From Candidatus Aenigmatarchaeota archaeon (GTDB lineage: Archaea; Aenigmatarchaeota; Aenigmatarchaeia; QMZP01; JAFGSV01): DNA of 7,426 bases. Below are positions 1-6,377 of this stretch, one piece after another. The stretch spans positions 1-7,426 of the forward strand of contig JAUXKD010000017.1 of NCBI GenBank assembly GCA_030624445.1, read 5' to 3'. Below the pieces are notes generated by a model. That model saw only the letters and a program-made list of their open reading frames with translations. It was not told where the DNA came from and searched no databases. Within the stretch, counting starts at the first letter, position 1. Every line of letters begins with the position of its first letter. The translations under genes and the position numbers were made by a program.

Positions 1-2665
1 GACCTATCCAGTTACATGGGTAGGTGGAATTAGTGGGGAAACGTATTACGCACGGGCTAAATGCAAAGACGTGGCAGGCAACATGAACTCAAGCTACGGG
101 CTGAGTTCTGACGGCATCATGGTGGATGCGGCCCCCCCGCAAATCAATGTTATCAATGACACCGATCCGGCTTCCGGATCGGACGATGATATAGATGTTA
201 CTTCAAGCACGGAGATGATCGGGGTCTACTGGGAGGCGAGCGATGCCGAAACCGTCATTTCGTATGAAGAGTACAGGCTTTACGAGAACGTGACCGGGGG
301 GCCCGATGTGGCTGTGACTGCGTGGGCCGGCTTCAGTGCGGGTACTCCTTCGACGTCCAATTCCATTACGCTCAACCTGACAGAACTTGGGTATCCTGAG
401 ATGGAGAACGGCAAGGAGTATTACTTCGAAGTCCGGGTCAATGACAGCGTTAACTCTGTGACGGAGCGAACGAGTGACGGGTTCCTTGTGAACGTCTGCG
501 GAGGAAGTTCCTGCGGGAAATACTGCGAGCTGGGCGGACAACCTGGAGTCTGCAACGGGCTGGGTGTGTGTTATATCGGAGGGGTATGTGACCTTGACTG
601 TGCGTTGCCTTTCTTGGCCAGCGGTGTCAGGGTCTGCTATGACATCAACAACAACATTGTCCCATGCGGTTCGATGAACTGCGGGAGATCGAATGTAACG
701 AAATGCGGTGACACGTACCTGTGCGTTGACTCGATAACGATCGGGGCCTGCGTTGACTCAATTACGGGTTCGGACGGTCAGGTGAATATAGTTGGTTCGT
801 GGAGCGGATACGACACCCCGAATGCTGCTGAGTTCTATGGGCCAAGCAAGCCGTTCAACATCAATGTGACTGGTGTGTCGCTGCCGGGAGTTCCTGCAGA
901 GTTCATTCCGCTCCTGGAGTGTGTTATCGATGGGTTTGATGGTTCCGGGGGAAGCGATGTGTATTATTTTGACAGGTGGGTGAGTGGCGACACACGGATG
1001 GGGTACAGGCCGCCTGTTGGGAGCGACGGGCAGTGGAACCTGGTCAACTGCTCACTCAAGACAGACTATGAGGATAACAGCGGCTGGGACATATTCGTCG
1101 ATGCGACGATATATCCGATATTCGTTGATGCGACTAATGCCACCGTGTCGATCAGTGAGCCGTCCGGCGGCAGGCTGGGGGTGAGGTACAACGTGACGTG
1201 GTCAGGGAGCGATCCCCTGGTGAACGGCGTGAGCTCCGGTGTGGATTACTACGAACTTCAGTATGTAGACGAGGGTAACTTCTTGGCTGGAGGAAACTGG
1301 ATACCCCTGGCAAATACGACGGGAGATTACTACGACATTGACCTCTCTGCCGAAGAGGATAATAGAAAATACTGCTTCAGGGCGAGGGCGGTGGACAATG
1401 CCGACAATCCGGGGAACTGGACGTGTGATCCGAATGCGACCCTTGGCAGTCTGGAATCCCAGGGATGCAACTGCGGCCTGCTGGATAAGGTTTTTGATGA
1501 GGACATGTGGATAAGTTCATCTCCGAGATACACGAATGCTGACCCTGCCCTGATCGGTGTAAGCTGGGGCATAGCTGGCGGGGTGAAGTGCTTACAGGTG
1601 AACTACACCGTCCTGGATGAGAATGACAACACGGTATATGACTGGACGGAATGGGACGACATAAACGACATGTTCGGTGTTCCCGTGTGGCTCGATCCGG
1701 GCTTCGGGACGGTGAACTGCACAACCATGTCCGCGGAAGTTTTCAGGGCAGGTGACATTTTAGGCGAGGATCTGGAGAACCGCACGTACAAATTCAGGGT
1801 GAGGGCGGTTGAGAACATACCGGGTTTCGCCCCGGTCAGTGCTTGGAACGAAACCCCCTACGGGACGATGGTCGACAGGACGGAGCCGTATGTTGTAATG
1901 GACGTCGAGAAGAGCCTGGACGGGAGTCCGATATCCGATGGGGAAAGCATATTCAATAACGAGGTTGTCGCCTTGAAGGTGACCGGTGATCCCGCTGGCG
2001 TGGATTTCACCGGGGCGAACGAATCCTGGATGGTGTGGAGGCGGTCGTCCAGGTCGGGGGTCCTCGACAGCAGGAGGATTAACTGCGGAAGCGAGGAGAC
2101 TACCTGCAATGCCACGATCGGGCCCTGGGATGGCGATTACGACATGACCGTCCAGGGCTTTTCAAAGGACAGGGCGAGCAACGAAGGGGGAAGCACGCAG
2201 CGTAGTTTCCTGGTGAGGACCCCGCTGGGCCTGATAACCTCGGTAAATAATCTTTATCTCACGCTCGGTTCCTACGAATACGTTCCTTTGGAGGTTTCCA
2301 ACAGGAGGAACGTGAATGAAAGGGTAAGGATAGTCTTCGGGGGTGATTACGTGTTCAGCAAGTTCATGGACGTCCCGGGCGGGGAAATGAGCATGGACAA
2401 GAGGGAGGTGAACATCACGCTCCTCCCCCAGGAGACAAAGAATCTGATGATCATGGTTTACACCGCTGACCTTTGCGAGAACTGTGAAATGAAGGTCTAC
2501 GGGGAGTCGACAATATACAGCGATGTAAACGGAAGTGCCAGCGTGAACATAAACATAGTATTCCCGGCCGAGTTTTCAGGCCTGTCATGGGCCGGTGTTA
2601 TACTGCTTCTGGCGTTGGGGGCCCTTGCCTACGCAAGACTCGGCACCGGAAAGGAAGGCGAGTAA
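1..2665 (+). CDS. Large modular surface glycoprotein with Fn3-like domains, 3' part (start outside window)
   Basis: The frame is open from base 2 (base 1 ends the preceding codon) to the TAA at 2663-2665, giving 887 visible residues. The frame reads through to the left edge as Fn3-like sequence, so the GTG at 71 and ATG at 83 are internal codons and the true start lies upstream. Modules in order: end of an Fn3-like domain (to about 130), a second Fn3-like domain (about 140-490), a cysteine-rich block (497-751, 13 Cys), an unrecognised beta-rich region (about 760-1140), then four modules shared with the next gene (1145-2570), and a hydrophobic C-terminal helix (about 2578-2635) followed by a short charged tail. 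About 20 N-x-S/T sequons suggest heavy N-glycosylation. Family knowledge: such proteins are exported and anchored by the C-terminal helix with the bulk outside. A role as adhesin or envelope/S-layer-associated protein is inference. No catalytic motif was recognised. Confidence 0.9.
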   Translation, partial: TYPVTWVGGISGETYYARAKCKDVAGNMNSSYGLSSDGIMVDAAPPQINVINDTDPASGSDDDIDVTSSTEMIGVYWEASDAETVISYEEYRLYENVTGGPDVAVTAWAGFSAGTPSTSNSITLNLTELGYPEMENGKEYYFEVRVNDSVNSVTERTSDGFLVNVCGGSSCGKYCELGGQPGVCNGLGVCYIGGVCDLDCALPFLASGVRVCYDINNNIVPCGSMNCGRSNVTKCGDTYLCVDSITIGACVDSITGSDGQVNIVGSWSGYDTPNAAEFYGPSKPFNINVTGVSLPGVPAEFIPLLECVIDGFDGSGGSDVYYFDRWVSGDTRMGYRPPVGSDGQWNLVNCSLKTDYEDNSGWDIFVDATIYPIFVDATNATVSISEPSGGRLGVRYNVTWSGSDPLVNGVSSGVDYYELQYVDEGNFLAGGNWIPLANTTGDYYDIDLSAEEDNRKYCFRARAVDNADNPGNWTCDPNATLGSLESQGCNCGLLDKVFDEDMWISSSPRYTNADPALIGVSWGIAGGVKCLQVNYTVLDENDNTVYDWTEWDDINDMFGVPVWLDPGFGTVNCTTMSAEVFRAGDILGEDLENRTYKFRVRAVENIPGFAPVSAWNETPYGTMVDRTEPYVVMDVEKSLDGSPISDGESIFNNEVVALKVTGDPAGVDFTGANESWMVWRRSSRSGVLDSRRINCGSEETTCNATIGPWDGDYDMTVQGFSKDRASNEGGSTQRSFLVRTPLGLITSVNNLYLTLGSYEYVPLEVSNRRNVNERVRIVFGGDYVFSKFMDVPGGEMSMDKREVNITLLPQETKNLMIMVYTADLCENCEMKVYGESTIYSDVNGSASVNINIVFPAEFSGLSWAGVILLLALGALAYARLGTGKEGE
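497..751 (+). other. Cysteine-rich domain of the large surface protein
   Basis: Within 85 codons there are 13 cysteines, with spacings such as C-x4-C-x3-C-x8-C-x5-C-x5-C-x3-C at the start. This resembles small disulfide-rich extracellular modules (EGF-like in general look, but no exact family pattern was recognised). It lies between an Fn3-like module and an unrecognised beta-rich region and has no counterpart in the downstream paralogue. The odd number implies either one free thiol or pairing with a cysteine elsewhere. It suggests an oxidising extracellular setting and a rigid spacer or binding module. Confidence 0.7.
1145..2665 (+). repeat. Upstream copy of a 1521-nt duplicated segment (four modules plus C-terminal anchor)
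   Basis: This segment corresponds to 2859-4379 over its whole length. Both copies are 1521 nt including the stop codon, because internal indels cancel. More than half of the residues are identical by eye, and the DNA has perfect blocks: 1596-1631 = 3295-3330 (36 nt), 1912-1946 = 3611-3645 (35 nt), 2007-2031 = 3706-3730 (25 nt), 2147-2174 = 3843-3870 (28 nt), 2563-2595 = 4274-4306 (33 nt), 2622-2644 = 4333-4355 (23 nt). Homology begins at the codons for V/L-S-I-S/T-E-P-S-G-G, right after the signal peptide in the downstream gene, so whole domains were duplicated. Confidence 0.9.
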
Positions 2666-2673
2666 TTCTTTTT
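2666..2673 (+). terminator. T-tract terminator candidate after the large surface protein gene
   Basis: The sequence TTCTTTTT follows the TAA stop directly. Archaeal RNA polymerase can terminate at short T runs without a hairpin. The run has only five consecutive Ts, so termination may be partial. Confidence 0.4.
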
Positions 2674-2697
2674 CGATTACCAAAAAACAGATAACTG

Positions 2698-2713
2698 TCT
2701 TATTCAAATAAGA
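2698..2713. promoter_or_regulatory. AT-rich palindrome upstream of the second surface-protein gene (operator and/or TATA region)
   Basis: The sequence TCTTATT-CA-AATAAGA is a perfect 7-bp inverted repeat with a 2-nt centre. The centre is too small for a good RNA hairpin, so a dimeric DNA-binding protein site is more likely. It also contains the best AT-rich TATA-like stretch (about 2703-2710) in this gap. Initiation about 25 nt downstream would give a leader of some 20-30 nt before the ATG at 2760, within which the purine run GGAAGGGA (2742-2749) is a weak Shine-Dalgarno candidate. This differs from the leaderless arrangement of the four downstream genes. Confidence 0.35.
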
Positions 2714-2759
2714 TATTGTGAATACCGGATTGTAAGGATTTGGAAGGGATCCACTCATT

Positions 2760-4379
2760 ATGTTCGAGGATATTTTGAAACGAAACGAAAAACTGCTTCG
2801 GGTTATTTTCATTTCTGTTTTATTACTCGGCTTTCTGCCGAAAACTTCTTTGGCGGCACTGTCTATTACCGAACCGTCCGGCGGAAGAGTGGGCGTGAGG
2901 TTCAACGTTACATGGTCAGGAAGCGATCCGCTGGTACCAGGTCCTGGAATAAACTATGAACTTCAGTATGTAGACGAGGGGAACTTCCTTGGAACCTGGG
3001 AATTCGACATAAACGTGACGAGTAACTACTACGAAGCTGATCTCTCGTTAAAACCGAATGGCAGCGTCTATTGCTTCAGGGTTCGTGCATGGGACAGTGG
3101 CGGCTTCGGAACATGGACGTGCGATCCGGGTGCCCCGCCTGGCAATTTCGCTGGATGTAACTGCGGTACCATTATCAAGGATTTTTCGGGAAACGTATGG
3201 GTGAATACGTCCCCAAGATACATCAGTGCGGAAGTGGCTGAAATCAATGTCACCTGGGGGGTCACAGGCAGCCCGAGCGACGCGAAGTGCTTCGAGGTGA
3301 ACTACACCGTCCTGGATGAGAATGACAACATACTCTATAACTGGACACAGTGGGACATGAACGACATGTACGGTGTTCTCGTCTGGTACGGCGGCTTGAA
3401 CTACGACACTGTGGACTGCACAAGCAATTATACGGACGTTTTCAGGCCGGCTATTGTTTTAGGCGAAGACCTGGAGAACCGCAAGTACAAATTCAGGGTA
3501 AGGGGTACGGAGAATGTGTCCGGCTATGCACCGGTGAGCGTCTGGCTGGATGCGGCCTACGAGACGATGGTCGATAGGACGGAGCCTTACGTTACCATCG
3601 AGGCCAAAAGGAGCCTGGACGGGAGTCCGATATCCGATGGGGAAAACATAATGAGCAGGGAAACTGTCATCCTGTATGTCAGCGGCGACCCATTTGGCGT
3701 GGATATCACCGGGGCGAACGAATCCTGGATTGTGTGGACGAGAACGTCTTCAGGTTCGTATAACGAATGGAGTATCAATTGCGCCGGAGAAGATTCGAGC
3801 TGCACAGCCGTGATCGGGCCCTGGGACGATGATTACAACATAACCGTCCAGGGCTTTTCAAAGGACAGGGTGGGCAATGAAGGGAGGAGCAGACAGCTTG
3901 GTTTTATGGTCATGAAACCGATGTCCATGACGGCCTCGGGGTTGGGAATTTATCTCAAGGACATTTTCATCACCCTGGGCTCCTATGAATACGTTTCCGT
4001 TGAGGTGACGAACGGGCAGAATGTCAATGAGAACGTGAGTATCGTCCTCCTCGGTGATTACGTCTACAGCAAGTTTCTTGATGTCCCGGGTGGGACGTTA
4101 AGCCCGGACAAGAGGAGACTGGACATCGGGCTCCTGCCCCTGGAGACAAGGAAGGTGACGGTCTTGGTTTACACGAGCAAAAGGTGCAATAACTGCAACA
4201 TGACAATATATGCGGAGTCGACGATACATGTTGATATAAACGAAACCGCGATGGTAAAAATAAACGTGGTGCCCCCGGCCGAGTTTTCAGGCCTGTCATG
4301 GGCCGGCGTGATTGCGCTGCTGGCGTTGGCGTCCCTTGCCTACGCAAGACTCGGCGCCGGAAAGAATGAGTCGAAATGA
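2760..4379 (+). CDS. Secreted, membrane-anchored Fn3-like surface protein (paralogue of the upstream gene)
   Basis: A complete protein of 539 residues. Residues 1-32 form a Sec signal peptide: charged start with K7, R8 and K11, hydrophobic core 15-26, likely cleavage after the TSLA at 29-32, which supports this start. Modules: Fn3-like A (about 34-122), a CNCG link (133-136), Fn3-like B (about 145-260, with the typical Y-x-F-R-V-R strand), module C (about 275-385, with cysteines 341 and 348 bracketing six residues), module D (about 393-503, CxxC at 476-479), and a C-terminal helix (about 513-529) followed by R530 and a polar tail. About 14 N-x-S/T sequons are present. It equals the last 506 residues of the upstream gene but lacks that gene's N-terminal modules and cysteine block. 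Likely role: envelope or adhesion glycoprotein anchored by its C-terminus. No enzymatic motif was seen, and the ligand is unknown. Confidence 0.93.
   Translation: MFEDILKRNEKLLRVIFISVLLLGFLPKTSLAALSITEPSGGRVGVRFNVTWSGSDPLVPGPGINYELQYVDEGNFLGTWEFDINVTSNYYEADLSLKPNGSVYCFRVRAWDSGGFGTWTCDPGAPPGNFAGCNCGTIIKDFSGNVWVNTSPRYISAEVAEINVTWGVTGSPSDAKCFEVNYTVLDENDNILYNWTQWDMNDMYGVLVWYGGLNYDTVDCTSNYTDVFRPAIVLGEDLENRKYKFRVRGTENVSGYAPVSVWLDAAYETMVDRTEPYVTIEAKRSLDGSPISDGENIMSRETVILYVSGDPFGVDITGANESWIVWTRTSSGSYNEWSINCAGEDSSCTAVIGPWDDDYNITVQGFSKDRVGNEGRSRQLGFMVMKPMSMTASGLGIYLKDIFITLGSYEYVSVEVTNGQNVNENVSIVLLGDYVYSKFLDVPGGTLSPDKRRLDIGLLPLETRKVTVLVYTSKRCNNCNMTIYAESTIHVDINETAMVKINVVPPAEFSGLSWAGVIALLALASLAYARLGAGKNESK
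2859..4379 (+). repeat. Downstream copy of the 1521-nt duplicated segment
   Basis: This is the partner of 1145-2665, at a constant offset of 1714 nt at both ends. Local offsets shift to 1699, 1696 and 1711 in between because of small in-frame indels. The copy boundary coincides with the mature N-terminus after signal-peptide cleavage. Confidence 0.9.
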
Positions 4380-4394
4380 TAAGGGATTTCCCAA

Positions 4395-4406
4395 TTTTTA
4401 TTTATT
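4395..4406 (+). promoter_or_regulatory. TATA box of the nre gene; its T-rich sequence may also end the upstream transcript
   Basis: The sequence TTTTTATTTATT is centred about 24 nt before the ATG at 4424, the spacing expected between an archaeal TATA box and the transcription start. The mRNA would then start at or next to the start codon (leaderless). No Shine-Dalgarno-like sequence lies between them. The five-T run could also serve as terminator for the surface-protein gene that ends at 4379. Confidence 0.65.
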
Positions 4407-4423
4407 CCCGTTAGGTTATTTGT

Positions 4424-5638
4424 ATGGTTGGGACTGCCAGGCTCTGTCTCGTATGCAAAGGCTCCCGAAGTCTATGCGGCCTTCAGAAGTGCCCAGTGCT
4501 GGGCAGGTTCTCCTTGAAGGCAAGGATAACCCCGAATCTGAAGGATAACTTCTTCGGACAGGCTACGTCGGTGTTCATAGGCATGTATAACTACCCCGAC
4601 GTATTCGTCGGGCCGCTGGCCCCCATAACCGGTGATAATCTCGATGTGATAGACAGCCCTTCGAAATGGTTCGGTACAGATTACTCATCATTGGTGGAGA
4701 TGAGGTCTTCCATCCTGAGGTCGAAGATCATGGCGAACGTTCACTCGGTCTCCAGGACGGCCGAAAATCTTCAGGAGATAGCCCTCGCGGCCAGACCTCC
4801 CGACATAGAGATGCACTTCAAGGGGAAACCCGTCTACAGGGTCAGCTTTTCGGACGTCGTCCAGCCAATGGGCCCGACCGCGACGCTGAAGAAGCTCTCG
4901 GTGACTGAGAACGTGCATGTTCCCAGACGCGTCGACAGCATAGTCTCGGACGACATGTCCGCGAGCCAGGCCGGCTTCAGGCTGTACGAATCCGGGCAGG
5001 ACGTCTACAAGATTGGCACGATCCTTTCCAGCGGCGTTCTGGGGCTGAAGAAAAGGAGGAAGCTTGTCCCGACAAGATGGAGCATCACGGCCAGCCAGAC
5101 ACTTGTAGCGGACAGGCTGATTCGGAAAATCAAGGATCTGCCAAGCGTCAACGAATACAGGGTCTACTCGAGCGACTACCTCGACAACCGCTATGAGATC
5201 TTGCTGATGCCGGGTAACTGGGAATTCGAGAATTTCGAGGCGTGGGCCCCCGGGACCCCGTGGTCTTTCAATGCGAAGAAAACAGAGATCCTCGAGGAGT
5301 ACGAACCCCACCGCGGGAGGACGAAATACGCGGAGCTGCAGGGCGGGGGATTCTACGCGAGCAGGCTTGGGATTGCGGAAGGCCTGAAAGGGCTGCGAAG
5401 GCAGGCGAGGGTCGTGGTGTTCAGGGAAGTCCATGAGGGGTATGTCGTCCCGTTGGGGGTTTGGCAGGTTCTTGAGAACGTGAGGAACGCATTCAGGCAG
5501 CCATACCTGAAATTTGATACAATGGAAGAGGCCTTGAGCAGTATCGAATCGAGACTGAGAATCCCGTTGCGGGAATACCTGCGGCAAAGCGTAATCCTGA
5601 GACAGAAGCGGCTGCAGGATTATATCAAAGCTGGCTGA
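4424..5638 (+). CDS. nreA: Nre family archaeal DNA repair protein (NreA-like)
   Basis: A protein of 404 residues recognised as Nre. An N-terminal zinc-type motif uses C8, C11, C18 and C23 (C-x2-C-x6-C-x4-C, ending C-P). Family-typical stretches follow: F-I-G-M-Y-N-Y-P with G-P-L-A-P (51-67), R-R-K-L-V-P-T-R-W-S-I-T (211-222), Q-G-G-G-F-Y-A-S-R (306-314) and P-L-G-V-W-Q-V (343-349). These span the Nre N- and C-terminal domains. The C-terminus carries a PIP-like motif, Q394-x2-L397-x2-Y400-I401. Known for the family: Haloferax volcanii NreA acts with UvrABC against mitomycin C damage and depends on PCNA binding through its C-terminal motif. The start at 4424 is supported by the TATA spacing and by the zinc motif beginning at residue 8. 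It is cytoplasmic. Its neighbours are envelope genes, so the context adds nothing about its role. The paralogue class (NreA rather than NreB) is inferred from the PIP-like tail. Confidence 0.93.
   Translation: MVGTARLCLVCKGSRSLCGLQKCPVLGRFSLKARITPNLKDNFFGQATSVFIGMYNYPDVFVGPLAPITGDNLDVIDSPSKWFGTDYSSLVEMRSSILRSKIMANVHSVSRTAENLQEIALAARPPDIEMHFKGKPVYRVSFSDVVQPMGPTATLKKLSVTENVHVPRRVDSIVSDDMSASQAGFRLYESGQDVYKIGTILSSGVLGLKKRRKLVPTRWSITASQTLVADRLIRKIKDLPSVNEYRVYSSDYLDNRYEILLMPGNWEFENFEAWAPGTPWSFNAKKTEILEEYEPHRGRTKYAELQGGGFYASRLGIAEGLKGLRRQARVVVFREVHEGYVVPLGVWQVLENVRNAFRQPYLKFDTMEEALSSIESRLRIPLREYLRQSVILRQKRLQDYIKAG
5621..5635 (+). other. PIP-like PCNA-binding motif coding region near the end of nreA
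   Basis: The final residues of Nre read Q-K-R-L-Q-D-Y-I before K-A-G (Q394 to I401). The canonical PIP box is Q-x-x-[ILM]-x-x-[FY]-[FY]. Every key position fits except the last, where isoleucine replaces an aromatic residue. Its position at the extreme C-terminus matches the known PIP position in NreA. The interval marks the central codons only. Confidence 0.55.
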
Positions 5639-5666
5639 GTTCCACATAAAACAGAATACACCCGCC

Positions 5667-5679
5667 GCCATTATATGGC
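5667..5679 (+). terminator. Small hairpin followed by a T-rich stretch after nreA
   Basis: GCCAT-TAT-ATGGC can form a 5-bp stem with a 3-nt loop, and five Ts follow at 5690-5694. It lies between the nreA stop and the next gene's TATA box, so it may help end the nre transcript. The stem is short and the T run is also part of the promoter, so the call is tentative. Confidence 0.3.
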
Positions 5680-5689
5680 TGGTTAAATC

Positions 5690-5697
5690 TTTTTATA
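5690..5697 (+). promoter_or_regulatory. TATA box of the pilin-like gene
   Basis: TTTTTATA is centred about 26 nt before the ATG at 5720 and implies a leaderless transcript starting there. It also rules out the in-frame ATG at 5699, which begins two bases after the box and would lie upstream of the transcription start. Confidence 0.7.
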
Positions 5698-5719
5698 GAT
5701 GCTCGAACATTTAATAGTT

Positions 5720-6295
5720 ATGAAAGGGGCCCTGCAGGTAAGTGTCGGATTTCTGATAATCATGGTGGTATCCGCACTCGTTCTTATTTTCATCATGGGA
5801 TGGCTGAGTACGCTCTTCCCGACCCTGACAAGGATAGGCGAATACGCCACTGCACAGGCAGAGCAGCAGATGATGAACAAGTTCGCTGAAGGTTCGGAAG
5901 AGATCCTGGCAACCATTCCCTACAAGGAAAAATTCGATCCCGGTTCCGAGGTCCTGTTCAAGATCGGGGTTAGAAAGATGGCCAGTGTTGACGCGTTCGA
6001 CTACTTCGCGCTGTGCGTCGGCACCATGGAGAGTACCGTATGCCAGACCCCGAGCGGTTTGACACCCATACCGATCGGGATGAGCGGGATTGAATTCAAG
6101 TTCACCCCCATAACCAAGATAACGGAAAGGGGTGAAACAGAGCGCCTTGCCGCCGTTATGACGATCCCGCGCGGCACGACTCCCGGCATATACGGGTTCA
6201 AGATTTACGTGTGCGCAGTCAACACCCAAAGCGGAACGTGCACCGGCCTTTCGAACAGTTACGGCACATTCGATTTCATAGTCGAAGTGAAGTGA
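5720..6295 (+). CDS. Small membrane-anchored protein with pilin-like N-terminus and beta-rich ectodomain
   Basis: A protein of 191 residues from the ATG at 5720, chosen over the in-frame ATG at 5699 because of TATA spacing and because the remaining N-terminus, M-K-G-A-L-Q-V-S-V-G, looks like a short archaeal class III (type IV pilin-like) signal. K2-G3 could precede a prepilin-peptidase cut. The Q6-x-S8 pattern recalls the QxSxExxxL signature of archaeal pilins, but glycine replaces the glutamate. A hydrophobic helix spans about residues 9-32. A polar linker or helix (40-62) follows, then a beta-rich, probably Ig-like region ending with T-P-G-I-Y-G-F-K-I-Y-V and a final F-D-F-I-V-E-V strand. 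Four cysteines (99, 108, 165, 174) could form two disulfides. It is probably a pseudopilin-like or stator-like envelope protein. The exact family was not recognised, and simple single-pass anchoring without processing is equally possible. Confidence 0.85.
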   Translation: MKGALQVSVGFLIIMVVSALVLIFIMGWLSTLFPTLTRIGEYATAQAEQQMMNKFAEGSEEILATIPYKEKFDPGSEVLFKIGVRKMASVDAFDYFALCVGTMESTVCQTPSGLTPIPIGMSGIEFKFTPITKITERGETERLAAVMTIPRGTTPGIYGFKIYVCAVNTQSGTCTGLSNSYGTFDFIVEVK

Positions 6296-6341
6296 CAGGG
6301 TAACCTGAAACGCATTCTCCTTCGCATCCAATCCTTTTCCA

Positions 6342-6360
6342 GGGAATAATTTATTATCCC
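6342..6360. promoter_or_regulatory. TATA box inside a near-palindrome, upstream of the second small membrane protein
   Basis: The AT-rich core TTTATTAT (6350-6357) is centred about 25 nt before the ATG at 6378, consistent with a leaderless start. The core is embedded in an inverted repeat, GGG-A-ATAAT-TT-ATTAT-CCC, symmetric apart from one extra A in the left arm. This symmetry could mark a repressor site over the promoter, or a weak hairpin for the preceding transcript. Confidence 0.55.
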
Positions 6361-6377
6361 GCTGACAATGCATTACT

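Noticed and set aside
71..85. GTG or ATG as start of the large surface protein
   Set aside because: The frame is open to the left edge and encodes Fn3-like sequence before these codons, and no signal peptide follows them.
2687..2698. ACAG-ATAA-CTGT inverted repeat in the gap between the surface-protein genes
   Set aside because: The four-base arms are too short to be meaningful, and it partly abuts the stronger palindrome at 2698-2713.
1145..4379. Interpretation of the repeated segments as a mobile element
   Set aside because: There is no transposase, no terminal inverted repeat and no target-site duplication. The repeat consists of in-frame protein domains, so it is a gene duplication.
4688..5671. 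A 327-codon open frame on the minus strand opposite nreA
   Set aside because: It is the antisense shadow of a well-recognised Nre gene. Its translation is low in complexity and resembles no family, and no promoter was seen for it.
5699..5719. Upstream in-frame ATG giving a 198-residue version of the pilin-like protein
   Set aside because: It begins two bases after the TATA box, so it would be outside the transcript. The extra seven residues also spoil the short K-G signal.
6296..6307. CAGG-GTAA-CCTG mini-hairpin with a GNRA-type loop just after a stop codon
   Set aside because: A four-base-pair stem is expected by chance at this scale, and no T run follows directly, so it is not supported as a terminator or RNA element.
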